Assembly (NCBI GenBank): GCA_013215515.1
Contig: JABSPC010000663.1
Coordinates: forward strand, 1-8,403
Length of the DNA stretch: 8,403 nucleotides
Reading direction: 5' to 3'
Origin: Crocinitomicaceae bacterium
Lineage (GTDB): Bacteria; Bacteroidota; Bacteroidia; Flavobacteriales_D; Crocinitomicaceae
Positions 1-6,990 of this stretch are shown piece by piece. Under the pieces are notes generated by a model, which saw nothing but the letters and a program-made list of their open reading frames with translations, ran no database searches and was not told the origin of the DNA. The stretch's first letter is position 1, and the number at the start of each line of letters is the position of its first letter. Both the position numbers and the translations under genes were made by a program.

Positions 1-325
1 AATTGAGCACCTCATCTATTTGGTGAACGTTAATGTCTTTTGCATTTTCAGCGAAGAAGTTCAAGAACCCTTGTTGTACTTTTTCAACAGAACTATTTTC
101 CTTGCCTATAAATCGATCGAGCTTCATGATCTCGATTTGTTTAATCCGAATTTCTTCATCGGCATGCGCGGCTTTTTCCACTTTAGCATTTAGTTCCGTT
201 CGGTATTTAATGGTTTCTAATGAACCGCTGAATGACTTTTTATAGGCAACCGCGATTAACAATACCGTTAGCAGTGCAACAGCATAGTTCTTTTGTTTGA
301 AGCTATATTTATCGAAGAATGTCAA
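1..325 (-). CDS. PilO/GspM-like inner-membrane protein, partial (3' end beyond window), TTG start
   Basis: I translated this frame by hand; it is open from a TTG at 325-323 to the left edge and gives 108 residues. The protein starts MTFFDKYSFKQKNYAV, with a short basic cytoplasmic tail, one membrane segment at about residues 14-28, then a charged helical stretch at about 35-70 rich in Glu, Lys and Ala that looks like a coiled coil. This is the layout of PilO and GspM, bitopic proteins that pair with PilN or GspL in the inner-membrane platform. The TTG overlaps the TGA of the gene before it as TTGA, so translation is probably coupled. There is no in-frame ATG before the membrane segment, and an in-frame TAG lies upstream of the TTG. 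The assignment rests on topology and gene order more than on sequence motifs; the globular C-terminal domain is outside the window. Confidence 0.75.
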   Translation of the reverse strand, partial: MTFFDKYSFKQKNYAVALLTVLLIAVAYKKSFSGSLETIKYRTELNAKVEKAAHADEEIRIKQIEIMKLDRFIGKENSSVEKVQQGFLNFFAENAKDINVHQIDEVLN

Positions 326-1476
326 TTGTTTTGATTTATTAAAATTTTGAATTCTGCTCTATGGTCACTTCCCTCTAGGTAGTTCAATAACTCTATCGAT
401 CTTACCCATTCAAAACGATCCATCTTCTCGATCCAATTGTCGAGTACTTCGTTGCCTATGGTTGTGCCTTCAATTAATATTTGCTCTTGTTTGACAGTAA
501 CTTTTTGTTTGTTCTTAATCTTTCCATCCAACGGAAACAATTTCAATTCATGAAGTTGAATCTGCTTGGGAACTGTCTTTCCAATTTCATCCAAATAATA
601 AGATAGAAAAAGAGAAGACGTCACCCCTGCTCCATTAATAAGCTGTTCCTTTCTTATTTTTTCTTGATCCAATCGATCTAGAAGAGCGAGGTTATCATTA
701 CTCATCATCAAGTTTTGTTCTAGCTCGGCGATATTGTTGTTTAAATGGTTTTGATAGAAATAATTTATGAATAGAGACATGAATATTACGACCAATGAGC
801 TCGCCCCGTACACTTTAAACTGAACAAATTGACGGTAGTTTTCTTTGGCAGATTCCAAGCTGTGATCTTCGTAAACTTCTGAAGGGACTTTGGATCTATA
901 GTTTTCTAAAATAGCCTTAGATATAATCTCTTGATGCGAATAAAAATCCTCTCTCCAAAACACGCTTTCTTTGCTCTCAGACGCCCGTTCAAAGCAATCA
1001 ATTTTACCATTCTTTGTCCCTAACTTATAGTCCAACTCAATTGCTTCATTTTCAAGAAGATTGAATACAGGTATTGCTCCTGAACTTATTCCTAAGAGGT
1101 GGGTTTTATTCTCAGTCAAAAGGTTAAGGTGTACTTGAATCAACTCTTTTCTAAAGAAAGAAGTCGCGACATCAGAATCATCATTAAACGTTGTGAAAAT
1201 GAATTCATTTGGATTTCCACTGATAATTAATTGTTCTTTAAATGCAGGTAAAAATTCCACTTTTCGAGACAAAATCCCCGATCCTGAAACATGAATGTGA
1301 TATGCCAAATTGTTTCCCATGCCTTTCAACAAATCCGGTAAATTGTAGAATTGCTCCAGCTCATTCGTTTTATTCAATCCAATTTTAAGAACGGAATAAC
1401 TGACCTCGCCACTGGTGAAGTGAAGGAATAAAATTGCCATCTTTCGAGGACGCCATATGTTATTGTAAAAGCTCAT
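322..1476 (-). CDS. GspL-like platform protein (PilM-like plus PilN-like regions in one chain)
   Basis: 384 residues. Residues 1-215 look cytoplasmic and could be a degenerate PilM/GspL actin-like region (HLLGISSGAIPVFNLL at 127-141), though no clear ATP-binding motif can be seen. One membrane helix follows at about 223-241 (SSLVVIFMSLFINYFY), then a coiled-coil-like stretch at 245-280. The C-terminal domain at about 286-384 resembles PilN: an early SLFLSYYLDEIGKTVP, a strand ILIEGTTIGNEVLDNWI, and a final strand AEFKILI. A cytoplasmic domain, one membrane helix and a periplasmic ferredoxin-like domain together are the GspL plan, equal to PilM and PilN fused. It would link the ATPase to the periplasmic platform. 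Its ATG overlaps the secretin stop as TAATG, and its TGA overlaps the TTG of the PilO/GspM-like gene. An internal ATG at residue 13 is a second possible start. Family placement is an inference from architecture and neighbours. Confidence 0.75.
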   Translation of the reverse strand: MSFYNNIWRPRKMAILFLHFTSGEVSYSVLKIGLNKTNELEQFYNLPDLLKGMGNNLAYHIHVSGSGILSRKVEFLPAFKEQLIISGNPNEFIFTTFNDDSDVATSFFRKELIQVHLNLLTENKTHLLGISSGAIPVFNLLENEAIELDYKLGTKNGKIDCFERASESKESVFWREDFYSHQEIISKAILENYRSKVPSEVYEDHSLESAKENYRQFVQFKVYGASSLVVIFMSLFINYFYQNHLNNNIAELEQNLMMSNDNLALLDRLDQEKIRKEQLINGAGVTSSLFLSYYLDEIGKTVPKQIQLHELKLFPLDGKIKNKQKVTVKQEQILIEGTTIGNEVLDNWIEKMDRFEWVRSIELLNYLEGSDHRAEFKILINQNN

Positions 1477-3374
1477 TAGTAAGTAACCACAGGTCGAATT
1501 AAAATGTGCATTTTAGATTTTGATTTTTTCTTTTCTCGGCTACTAAAAAACCACTTTAGAATCGGAATTTTTGATAAAAAGGGAACTCCAGCACCAGCAT
1601 TTGAATTCTCTTTCTTTTCCAGACCTCCTAGCAATATTAGCTCTCCATTTTTAACACGAATCATTGACTCGAAATTTTGAGTACTCTTTCCTGGAGGCGC
1701 ACCAATTTCGCTCGGTGGAGTGAAGTCGTCTTGTTGAACGCTGATCGTCAAAGTGACATATTCATCGGCACTCACGAAAGGCTTAATTGTTACGGATAAA
1801 TCTGCGTTGACCGCCTTAAATGTTCTAGACTGAGTTGTCCCTTGGTTAATTGCAGAAGATTGAACCGTTATCTGATTCTCCTGGTAATACACCTGCTGAC
1901 CTATTGAAATAGTTGCTTCATGACCATTAAGTGTCGAAATTTTCGGTGTGCTTTCAACCTCAACTATACCGTTGTCTTCAAGCGCATTTATTGACACGTA
2001 GAAGTTCTCCGTTACTTGTCCAAGATTGACAAATCCAAAACCTGAAATCGCATTGAGAATGTTGTTTATTGACTGAGCACCCAAATCCATGTCAACCCCG
2101 GGAAAAACTGTTCCGGAAGTAGTTGTTGGAGCATCTTTTACTCCAGCCTTGATTCCCATACTCAGGTTAGACGATCTTGCCGAATACAAAATCATAACAT
2201 CAATTTGAACCATTGGAACAACGATATCAATCATAGAAATAAAAGACTTGAGTGCTTCAATCTTATTTTTAGTTCCAGTCACAATTAGACCATTGAGTTC
2301 TTCGAATTCCAATACCTCAATACCCGCTAGCATGTCTTTTGGAATCGCTGTTTTAACTGATTCTATTGTTCTATTTTCCAATCGAATTAATTCTGAAACT
2401 CTGAAAGTTTCGCTTTTGTTTTCACCAATTATATAGATATCATCATCATTGCGCATGCTGTATTCAGAGCCGGTAAAAACCATATCCACTAAGTCGTCGA
2501 AGCGAACATCTTGCACGTCAAGGTTTACTTTACCTTGAAGCGGAGTGTATACAACATAATGCACACCCGTTTCATCTGCTGCTGCTTGAATGAGTTGTGC
2601 CAAGTCCACATTTCTAGCGAAAACATCTATCGTTCCCACGTCATTTTTTGTGAGTACGAAATCACCATTCTTAGAACTTGGTGAATAATTCGGGCTGTTT
2701 CTAGAACGTTCAGCAACTGTAGCAATCGGCTCACCTTTGCTCAATCGATAGTAATCATCTTCCTTCGTTAACAGCAACCCATTTGACTTCACAAACATGT
2801 TTAACACTTCCTCAATTGGTCGGTTTAATAAATAAGCGTTCACAGCGTTCGAGCGAATATCTGGGTCAACAACGAAATTCAGTCCAGATGCTTTGGTGAT
2901 CTCTTGAGTAACTTTCCAGAGCGTGTCGTTTTTTAAATTTAAAGACAGAAAAGTATTTGCTGTATTGTACTTAATATCGATCTTTCTAGGAGGCGTTACA
3001 ACATCTGGTATTTTCTCAGCTGCTCTTTTCTCTATAGAAATAATGCTCCCTATAAACTCGTATTCAATTTCAAAATTGAGGTATAGAAAAACAAGTACAT
3101 CTTTTACCTGAGCATCAAAAAAGTTATAGGTAATCAATTGATTTAAGGTTGGATCAACACTAATGTTCAAGTTGTTTTCCAGTGCAATTGAATTTACAAG
3201 CTCCGATAGTTGCAAGCTACTTACATTAAGCTGCAAAGTATTGTTCAAGCCTTTGTGATTGGCCGAAAGCTCGTCGAGTTTAATTCGAAGCGTTGTTTCT
3301 GAGTATTCCTGTGCGAATGAATTCACGCTCGCAAAGCAGAAAAACAGAATACATATGAGAATATTTATTTTCAT
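1476..3374 (-). CDS. gspD: Secretin, outer-membrane channel (GspD/PilQ family)
   Basis: 632 residues. A signal peptide (MKINILICILFFCFASVNSFAQ) probably ends at SFA|Q. Three similar STN/N0-like modules follow at about 48-115, 143-213 and 247-317. Each has a helix, an 'xLNxxVDPxL'-like strand (NISVDPTLNQ, NFVVDPDIRS, HYVVYTPLQG), a second helix and a final strand (IISIE, YYRLS, IYIIGE). An N1-like subdomain lies at about 323-383 (ELNGLIVTGTKNKIEALKSFI). The secretin core occupies 388-632, with the family signatures VESTPKISTLNGHEATISIG (473-492) and GVPFLSKIPILKWFF (596-610), and ends in the strand KMHILIRPVVTY. It should form the multimeric outer-membrane pore through which the filament or cargo passes. 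There is no lipobox and no obvious C-terminal pilotin-binding extension. Start and stop both overlap neighbours as TAATG, so it is coupled to the ATPase gene upstream and the GspL-like gene downstream. The choice between GspD and PilQ is open. Confidence 0.95.
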   Translation of the reverse strand: MKINILICILFFCFASVNSFAQEYSETTLRIKLDELSANHKGLNNTLQLNVSSLQLSELVNSIALENNLNISVDPTLNQLITYNFFDAQVKDVLVFLYLNFEIEYEFIGSIISIEKRAAEKIPDVVTPPRKIDIKYNTANTFLSLNLKNDTLWKVTQEITKASGLNFVVDPDIRSNAVNAYLLNRPIEEVLNMFVKSNGLLLTKEDDYYRLSKGEPIATVAERSRNSPNYSPSSKNGDFVLTKNDVGTIDVFARNVDLAQLIQAAADETGVHYVVYTPLQGKVNLDVQDVRFDDLVDMVFTGSEYSMRNDDDIYIIGENKSETFRVSELIRLENRTIESVKTAIPKDMLAGIEVLEFEELNGLIVTGTKNKIEALKSFISMIDIVVPMVQIDVMILYSARSSNLSMGIKAGVKDAPTTTSGTVFPGVDMDLGAQSINNILNAISGFGFVNLGQVTENFYVSINALEDNGIVEVESTPKISTLNGHEATISIGQQVYYQENQITVQSSAINQGTTQSRTFKAVNADLSVTIKPFVSADEYVTLTISVQQDDFTPPSEIGAPPGKSTQNFESMIRVKNGELILLGGLEKKENSNAGAGVPFLSKIPILKWFFSSREKKKSKSKMHILIRPVVTY

Positions 3375-4783
3375 TAAAATCCAGTTAGTAGCGGATAAAC
3401 CTCATCCAATGAGGTCAACCCTTCAGTAAATACTTCGTAGGCCTTATCGGACAAACGTTTAATGTTTCTATCGTGTAATAATTGATCTATTTCGTGTTCG
3501 TTTTGCTTAATGGCGACCGAAATGGCATGATCAATTGGAATAACTTCGTAAAGAGCGAGTCGCCCCTTGTAACCTGTGTAGTGGCATTTATCACATCCAA
3601 CGCTAACCGTATGGTTCTCGGGTTTCTCAAATTGAATCGATTCCGACCAATCCTTAGCGTTTAAAGGAGCCGATGTGCAGCAGTCGAGACATAGTTTTCG
3701 TACCAAACGCTGTGCAACGGAAGTGTTAATTGTGTTCGCCAAAAGGAATGACGGTACGCCCATATCAATTAATCTTGAGATCGTTCCCCAAGCTGAATTG
3801 GTATGGATTGTAGAAAGCACGAGGTGTCCTGTCAATGCCGCTCGAATGGCCATCTGAGCAGTTTCACCATCTCTAATCTCACCAAGCATAATTACGTCTG
3901 GATCTTGACGAAGAAAAGAACGCAAGGCACTTTGAAACGTCAATCCAATGGATTCTTTCAATTGCACTTGATTGATTCCATCGAGCGTATACTCCACTGG
4001 ATCTTCAACCGTCATTATGTTTCTTTTTTCATCATTCAACAACTTTAATGTCGCGTAAAGCGTCGTTGTTTTACCCGATCCAGTTGGACCTGAAATCAGA
4101 AGAATTCCATTTGGTTTTTTAACGCCTTCGAGATAGTTTTTCTTGTCGAAATCTGTAAACCCAATTTTTTCAATGGATATAGATGAGGCATCATGTCCTA
4201 ATATTCTAAGAACTATTTTTTCACCGTAAAGCGTTGGTAGAATTGAAACCCTGATATCAAAATCTTGGTATTGGATACGACCATCTTGAGGTAATCTTTT
4301 TTCAGAAATATCAAGGTTCGCACGAATTTTAATTTTGTTCACCAACTCAGGATAATCATCAAGTTCAATGGCATAACGTTGAATTAAATTACCATCAATT
4401 CGAATTCTAACTCTGGCTTTTTCATCAAATATTTCGATGTGAATATCACTACTCCCAAGGTTATTCGCTTCTTGAATCAAACGATCAACAAAATCAATAT
4501 TTGAATCAAAAACTACTTTGTTCTCTCCTGCGTCTGTATTTCTATAAAACCTCCCGAGCAGTCGTTGAATAGATTCTTTTGGAAGGCCTTCAAGAATAAC
4601 CAGTTTCCCTAAAAGAGCACCCAACTCTTCCTCTACAATAAGAGCGTCAGAAGTTTGATCGACATAAAAATAGTAGTGCGTGTCGTCCATTTTCATTGGA
4701 ACAATACGGTAATGCCAAGCCACATCTGAACGAATCAGTTGTTGCAATTCAGCACTTACTTGTATGTCTTTAAGATCAATCAT
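3374..4783 (-). CDS. gspE: Filament assembly ATPase (GspE/PilB family)
   Basis: 469 residues, a hexameric cytoplasmic ATPase that drives pseudopilus or pilus polymerisation. A short N-terminal domain spans about 1-85. Motifs in order: SSDIHIE (111-117), catalytic arginine region RLPQDGRI (163-170), Walker A GPTGSGKT (232-239), Asp box TVEDPVEY (258-265), Walker B region DPDVIMLGEIRD (294-305), and His box TGHLVLSTIHTN (318-329). A zinc-binding pair, Cys365/Cys368 and Cys397/Cys400, sits in the C-terminal domain. Tetracysteine zinc binding is typical of assembly ATPases (GspE, PilB) and not of the retraction ATPase PilT, which supports an extension role. The protein is shorter than many PilB proteins, which have longer N-terminal MshEN-type regions. 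The ATG overlaps the prepilin peptidase stop as TGATG, and its TAA overlaps the secretin ATG. Function is clear; the type II secretion versus type IV pilus label is not. Confidence 0.97.
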   Translation of the reverse strand: MIDLKDIQVSAELQQLIRSDVAWHYRIVPMKMDDTHYYFYVDQTSDALIVEEELGALLGKLVILEGLPKESIQRLLGRFYRNTDAGENKVVFDSNIDFVDRLIQEANNLGSSDIHIEIFDEKARVRIRIDGNLIQRYAIELDDYPELVNKIKIRANLDISEKRLPQDGRIQYQDFDIRVSILPTLYGEKIVLRILGHDASSISIEKIGFTDFDKKNYLEGVKKPNGILLISGPTGSGKTTTLYATLKLLNDEKRNIMTVEDPVEYTLDGINQVQLKESIGLTFQSALRSFLRQDPDVIMLGEIRDGETAQMAIRAALTGHLVLSTIHTNSAWGTISRLIDMGVPSFLLANTINTSVAQRLVRKLCLDCCTSAPLNAKDWSESIQFEKPENHTVSVGCDKCHYTGYKGRLALYEVIPIDHAISVAIKQNEHEIDQLLHDRNIKRLSDKAYEVFTEGLTSLDEVYPLLTGF

Positions 4784-5247
4784 CAGATCGCGCTAGTTAA
4801 ATTCATTATTTCAGTCTTAAACAAAATGAAAAGAGCTGTTATCATGGCCATATATCCCGCATAAGGAATCGACTTTTGTTTTTTGAAAAGGTGGACTATA
4901 CTGTGTATTAACAATGTTGCAATTGTTCCAAATACGAAGAGCACCATGTAGCCTCTTAATTCGAATAATGGAATGATCGCAAGTAGGAATAAAATATCAC
5001 CCCAGCTAAAATAGCCGCGGGTGATATTTACAATTACCCCCTGCTTCAGTGACAAGTACAGCGTTAGAGCGGACATCAAGACAATCAAAAAAATTAGATT
5101 GTAGCCTACGTGTAGCCAATCAAACTGCCCATCCCTATAAACTGCTGTACCAATAAGCAATAAGGGGAAGACGGACCAATGAACTCCCCGGTACTTAACG
5201 TCCTGAAACAGGGTGATTCCTAATAATATGAATAATATGTAATTCAT
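4783..5247 (-). CDS. gspO: Compact prepilin peptidase (A24 aspartic peptidase domain only)
   Basis: 154 residues, almost all hydrophobic, with about five or six membrane segments. It matches only the catalytic half of PilD/GspO; the N-terminal cysteine-containing N-methyltransferase domain of full-length enzymes (usually above 250 residues) is absent. The two expected catalytic aspartates are Asp16 in FQDVKYRGVHW, after the first membrane segment, and Asp84 in YFSWGDILFL. The second site normally reads GxGD; here the first Gly is Ser (SWGD). The conserved late motif is present as SIPYAGYMA (126-134). It should cleave the leaders of the three pseudopilins encoded upstream, at the cytoplasmic face of the inner membrane. 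It is the first gene after the repeat-bearing gap and is followed by the ATPase gene with a TGATG overlap. The A24 assignment is firm from motifs and context; its activity as a methylase is doubtful. Confidence 0.88.
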   Translation of the reverse strand: MNYILFILLGITLFQDVKYRGVHWSVFPLLLIGTAVYRDGQFDWLHVGYNLIFLIVLMSALTLYLSLKQGVIVNITRGYFSWGDILFLLAIIPLFELRGYMVLFVFGTIATLLIHSIVHLFKKQKSIPYAGYMAMITALFILFKTEIMNLTSAI

Positions 5248-5294
5248 TTCTTTTTCATTTTATATCAACTCAAGATTCGTTTTTTTGATCTTTT

Positions 5295-5480
5295 TATTTT
5301 CCGATCATTCGAACGTTTTAAGTTTTTAAGTTTTTAAGTTTTTAAGTTTTTAAGTTTTTAAGTAGTGATATTCCATCCCTATCATAAATCAACTATACCC
5401 ATCATTATTTTTCAATTTTTTGAACTTCTAACTTTCAATACTCCAGTCTATCGAACAATCAAATTATCGGACCTTCGAAC
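5295..5480 (-). repeat. Three degenerate 20-base units beginning GTTCGA, flanking the tandem array
   Basis: On the minus strand, 5480-5461, 5456-5437 and 5314-5295 all begin GTTCGA and continue with a loosely shared tail (Gxyxxx then A/T-rich). The first and third copies match at 13 of 20 positions by hand alignment, as do the second and third. The first two copies also share TCGAACAATC (plus strand) at 5475-5484 and 5451-5460, 24 bases apart. Two copies lie on one side of the AAGTTTTT array and one on the other. The exact decamer pair is certain; the wider unit is tentative. Confidence 0.45.
5316..5362. repeat. Short tandem repeat, (AAGTTTTT)n
   Basis: AAG recurs at exact 8-base intervals at 5320, 5328, 5336, 5344, 5352 and 5360, giving five perfect AAGTTTTT units plus a partial one; the first unit is preceded by TTTT. 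On the transcribed strand the unit reads CTTAAAAA. An array this perfect is prone to slipped-strand length change, and it lies in the gap upstream of the peptidase-ATPase-secretin genes. Confidence 0.95.
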
Positions 5481-5488
5481 AATCGATC

Positions 5489-5911
5489 CTAATCCGGTTG
5501 TACTTCTTTTAAAATTCCTTCTTGATCAATTTCCCAAATGTTCTTTTGACCGTCACCATCAAAATCAACAACAGCTTCAGCTTTCGCTTTAAACGAACTC
5601 GTTGACGCTTCAATAATTGTGATCTCATAGTTCGCCGTTCCGCCACTATTGACAAGTTTGTGGGGTATATAATTTATGGCCGTTAGATCCATTGAATATT
5701 TCGAAAATTGCAAGTGATTTGCATACTGAAGATTATGTACCATCTTCAACTCACTTTGTGCTTCAAGACTTTTAGATCTAGATGCTACTCCCGCTTGATT
5801 TGGTACGACGAGCATGATCAAAATCCCCATAATGGCAAGTACGATTAGAATTTCTGCGAGCGAGAACGCATCGACGAATCCTTTGTTTTCATTTCTGTTG
5901 TTCATCATCAT
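5489..5911 (-). CDS. gspG: GspG-like pseudopilin with EF-hand-like calcium loop
   Basis: 140 residues. The type III leader is cut after Ala15, giving mature FSLAEILIVLAIMGIL with Glu at +5 (Glu20), then the long hydrophobic N-terminal helix and VVPNQAG, as in GspG and major pilins. The soluble domain ends in DFDGDGQKNIWE (116-127), which fits the EF-hand loop pattern: Asp at loop positions 1, 3 and 5, Gly at 6, Asn at 9, Glu at 12. GspG proteins are known to need calcium through a C-terminal site, so this probably stabilises the pseudopilin. The gene begins with three ATGs in a row (5911-5903); the first overlaps the GspF TGA as ATGA and the second as TGATG, so coupling holds with either. It is the likely main filament subunit because its leader and helix are the most canonical of the three. 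The exact subunit label is inferred. Confidence 0.88.
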   Translation of the reverse strand: MMMNNRNENKGFVDAFSLAEILIVLAIMGILIMLVVPNQAGVASRSKSLEAQSELKMVHNLQYANHLQFSKYSMDLTAINYIPHKLVNSGGTANYEITIIEASTSSFKAKAEAVVDFDGDGQKNIWEIDQEGILKEVQPD

Positions 5912-6990
5912 TTGATTACATTACTTAAGTTGAACATTGGGAGGTACATCGCCACCATGATTACTCCAACCACCAATCCTATGATTACAATAATTAAAGG
6001 CTCGATGATCGTTCCGATTAATTTGGTTCTATATTCTATATCTTCTTGATACTGTTTTGAAAGTCTACTGAAGGTGGCATCTAGTTGGTTCGTTTCTTCA
6101 GCAATTTTGGTTAGTGAGACTAATCTTTTATCAAATATTGGATAACGTGAAAGTCCTTTATGGAATGGTTCTCCTTTCATTATATCACTTCTTATTTCCT
6201 TCAATGCCGATTCAATTGGATAGAATCCAATCATCTCTTCAACGAGTTCGATTGAGGTCACAAGAGGCGTTTTGGAGGAGAGTAACAGGGACATACTTTG
6301 GCAGGTTCTCGCTAGGTATATTTTCCGCATCAACTTCCCGAAAATTGGCATTCTCAACATCACGACTGAAGAGGCCTTTCTAAACCAAACTTCTTTTCGC
6401 TGTATGTAGCAGTAGATCGTAATAGTTACAGCACTAAGTGAGAAAATAGTGAGAAAGGTTGAAAATTGCTCCGAGACACTAATGATTATCTGTGTCAAAT
6501 AAGGAAGTTCTTGACCGAATTGTTGGAAGACATCCTCGAACATTGGAACAACGCTTGAAAGCATAAAATAAAGCACTCCTATCGTAATCAGCAATACGAA
6601 AACGGGGTACGTGAATACACTAATTAATTGGCGTTTTAACTTTACTTTTTCAGTGAAATATTCGGAGAGATGTTCAAGTATAATTTGAAGTCGACCTGTT
6701 TCTTCACCGATTCTAATACTTTGATATTCGTACGGAGTAAAGTGCCCAGATTTCTTGAGCGACTCGGCCAATGATCGACCTCCAACTAGATCCTCTGAAA
6801 TTACCGTTAGAATCACGACGACCTTCTTATTGGCTTGTTCTTCAATCAGAATGGTCAACGTTCTTTGAATGTCAATACCACTTTCCAAAAGAGTACTGAA
6901 TTCTTTATAAAACTCTTCCTTCTGCTTGTCCTTAAAGGTCTTGCCAAGAGAAATCTCACGTTGCATTATATTTTTCTTTGGGTCGCTCAT
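5908..6990 (-). CDS. gspF: Inner-membrane platform protein (GspF/PilC family)
   Basis: 360 residues, slightly shorter than the usual 400 or so because the N-terminal cytoplasmic tail is short. It has the two repeated cytoplasmic helical domains of the family. The first is at about 24-120, with EFSTLLESGIDIQRTL and the signature RIGEETGRL (93-101). The second is at about 225-320, with LARTCQSMSLLLSSKTPL and the matching KIAEETNQL (295-303), where the usual Gly is Asn. Membrane segments are at about 125-148, 178-196 and 326-350 (IEPLIIVIIGLVVGVIM). It receives the force of the GspE ATPase and hands pseudopilin subunits into the growing filament. Its ATG overlaps the stop of the minor pseudopilin gene upstream, and its TGA overlaps the start of the GspG-like gene, both as ATGA. 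Confidence 0.96.
   Translation of the reverse strand: MSDPKKNIMQREISLGKTFKDKQKEEFYKEFSTLLESGIDIQRTLTILIEEQANKKVVVILTVISEDLVGGRSLAESLKKSGHFTPYEYQSIRIGEETGRLQIILEHLSEYFTEKVKLKRQLISVFTYPVFVLLITIGVLYFMLSSVVPMFEDVFQQFGQELPYLTQIIISVSEQFSTFLTIFSLSAVTITIYCYIQRKEVWFRKASSVVMLRMPIFGKLMRKIYLARTCQSMSLLLSSKTPLVTSIELVEEMIGFYPIESALKEIRSDIMKGEPFHKGLSRYPIFDKRLVSLTKIAEETNQLDATFSRLSKQYQEDIEYRTKLIGTIIEPLIIVIIGLVVGVIMVAMYLPMFNLSNVIK

Larger units (their letters stand above)
5248..5488. other. 241-base gap between the pseudopilin and peptidase genes, repeat-bearing and AT-rich
   Basis: This is the only real intergenic space in the window. It holds an (AAGTTTTT)n array and several degenerate copies of a 20-base unit starting GTTCGA on the minus strand. 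I found no convincing terminator (no GC-rich stem followed by a T run) and no clear Bacteroidota promoter (TTTG / TAnnTTTG). The nearest -7 match on the minus strand is ATAATTTG at 5460-5467, one spacer base short. The gap may split the operon into two expression units, but that is inference. Confidence 0.7.

Noticed and set aside
33..245. Plus-strand open frame at the left edge
   Set aside because: It is antisense to the PilO/GspM-like frame, which has the right start, membrane helix and gene order.
5244..5258. Minigene ATG-AAA-AAG-AAA-TGA whose stop overlaps the peptidase ATG
   Set aside because: A four-codon frame in A-rich DNA arises easily by chance, and there is no further evidence that it is translated.
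5412..5425. Inverted repeat TTCAA-TTTT-TTGAA as a possible terminator after the GspG-like gene
   Set aside because: The stem is only five mostly A/T pairs and no T run follows on the minus strand.
5440..5480. Bacteroidota-type promoter for the peptidase block
   Set aside because: The only -7-like match, ATAATTTG on the minus strand, is one spacer base short and no TTTG box lies at the expected distance upstream.
5301..5484. tRNA-like TTCGAA/GTTCGA motifs in the gap
   Set aside because: They resemble a T-loop core, but no acceptor, D or anticodon stems could be paired around them, so no tRNA gene is supported.
5365..5592. Plus-strand open frame across the gap and the pseudopilin 3' end
   Set aside because: It lies partly over repeats and antisense to a clear pseudopilin gene; its protein has no recognisable features.
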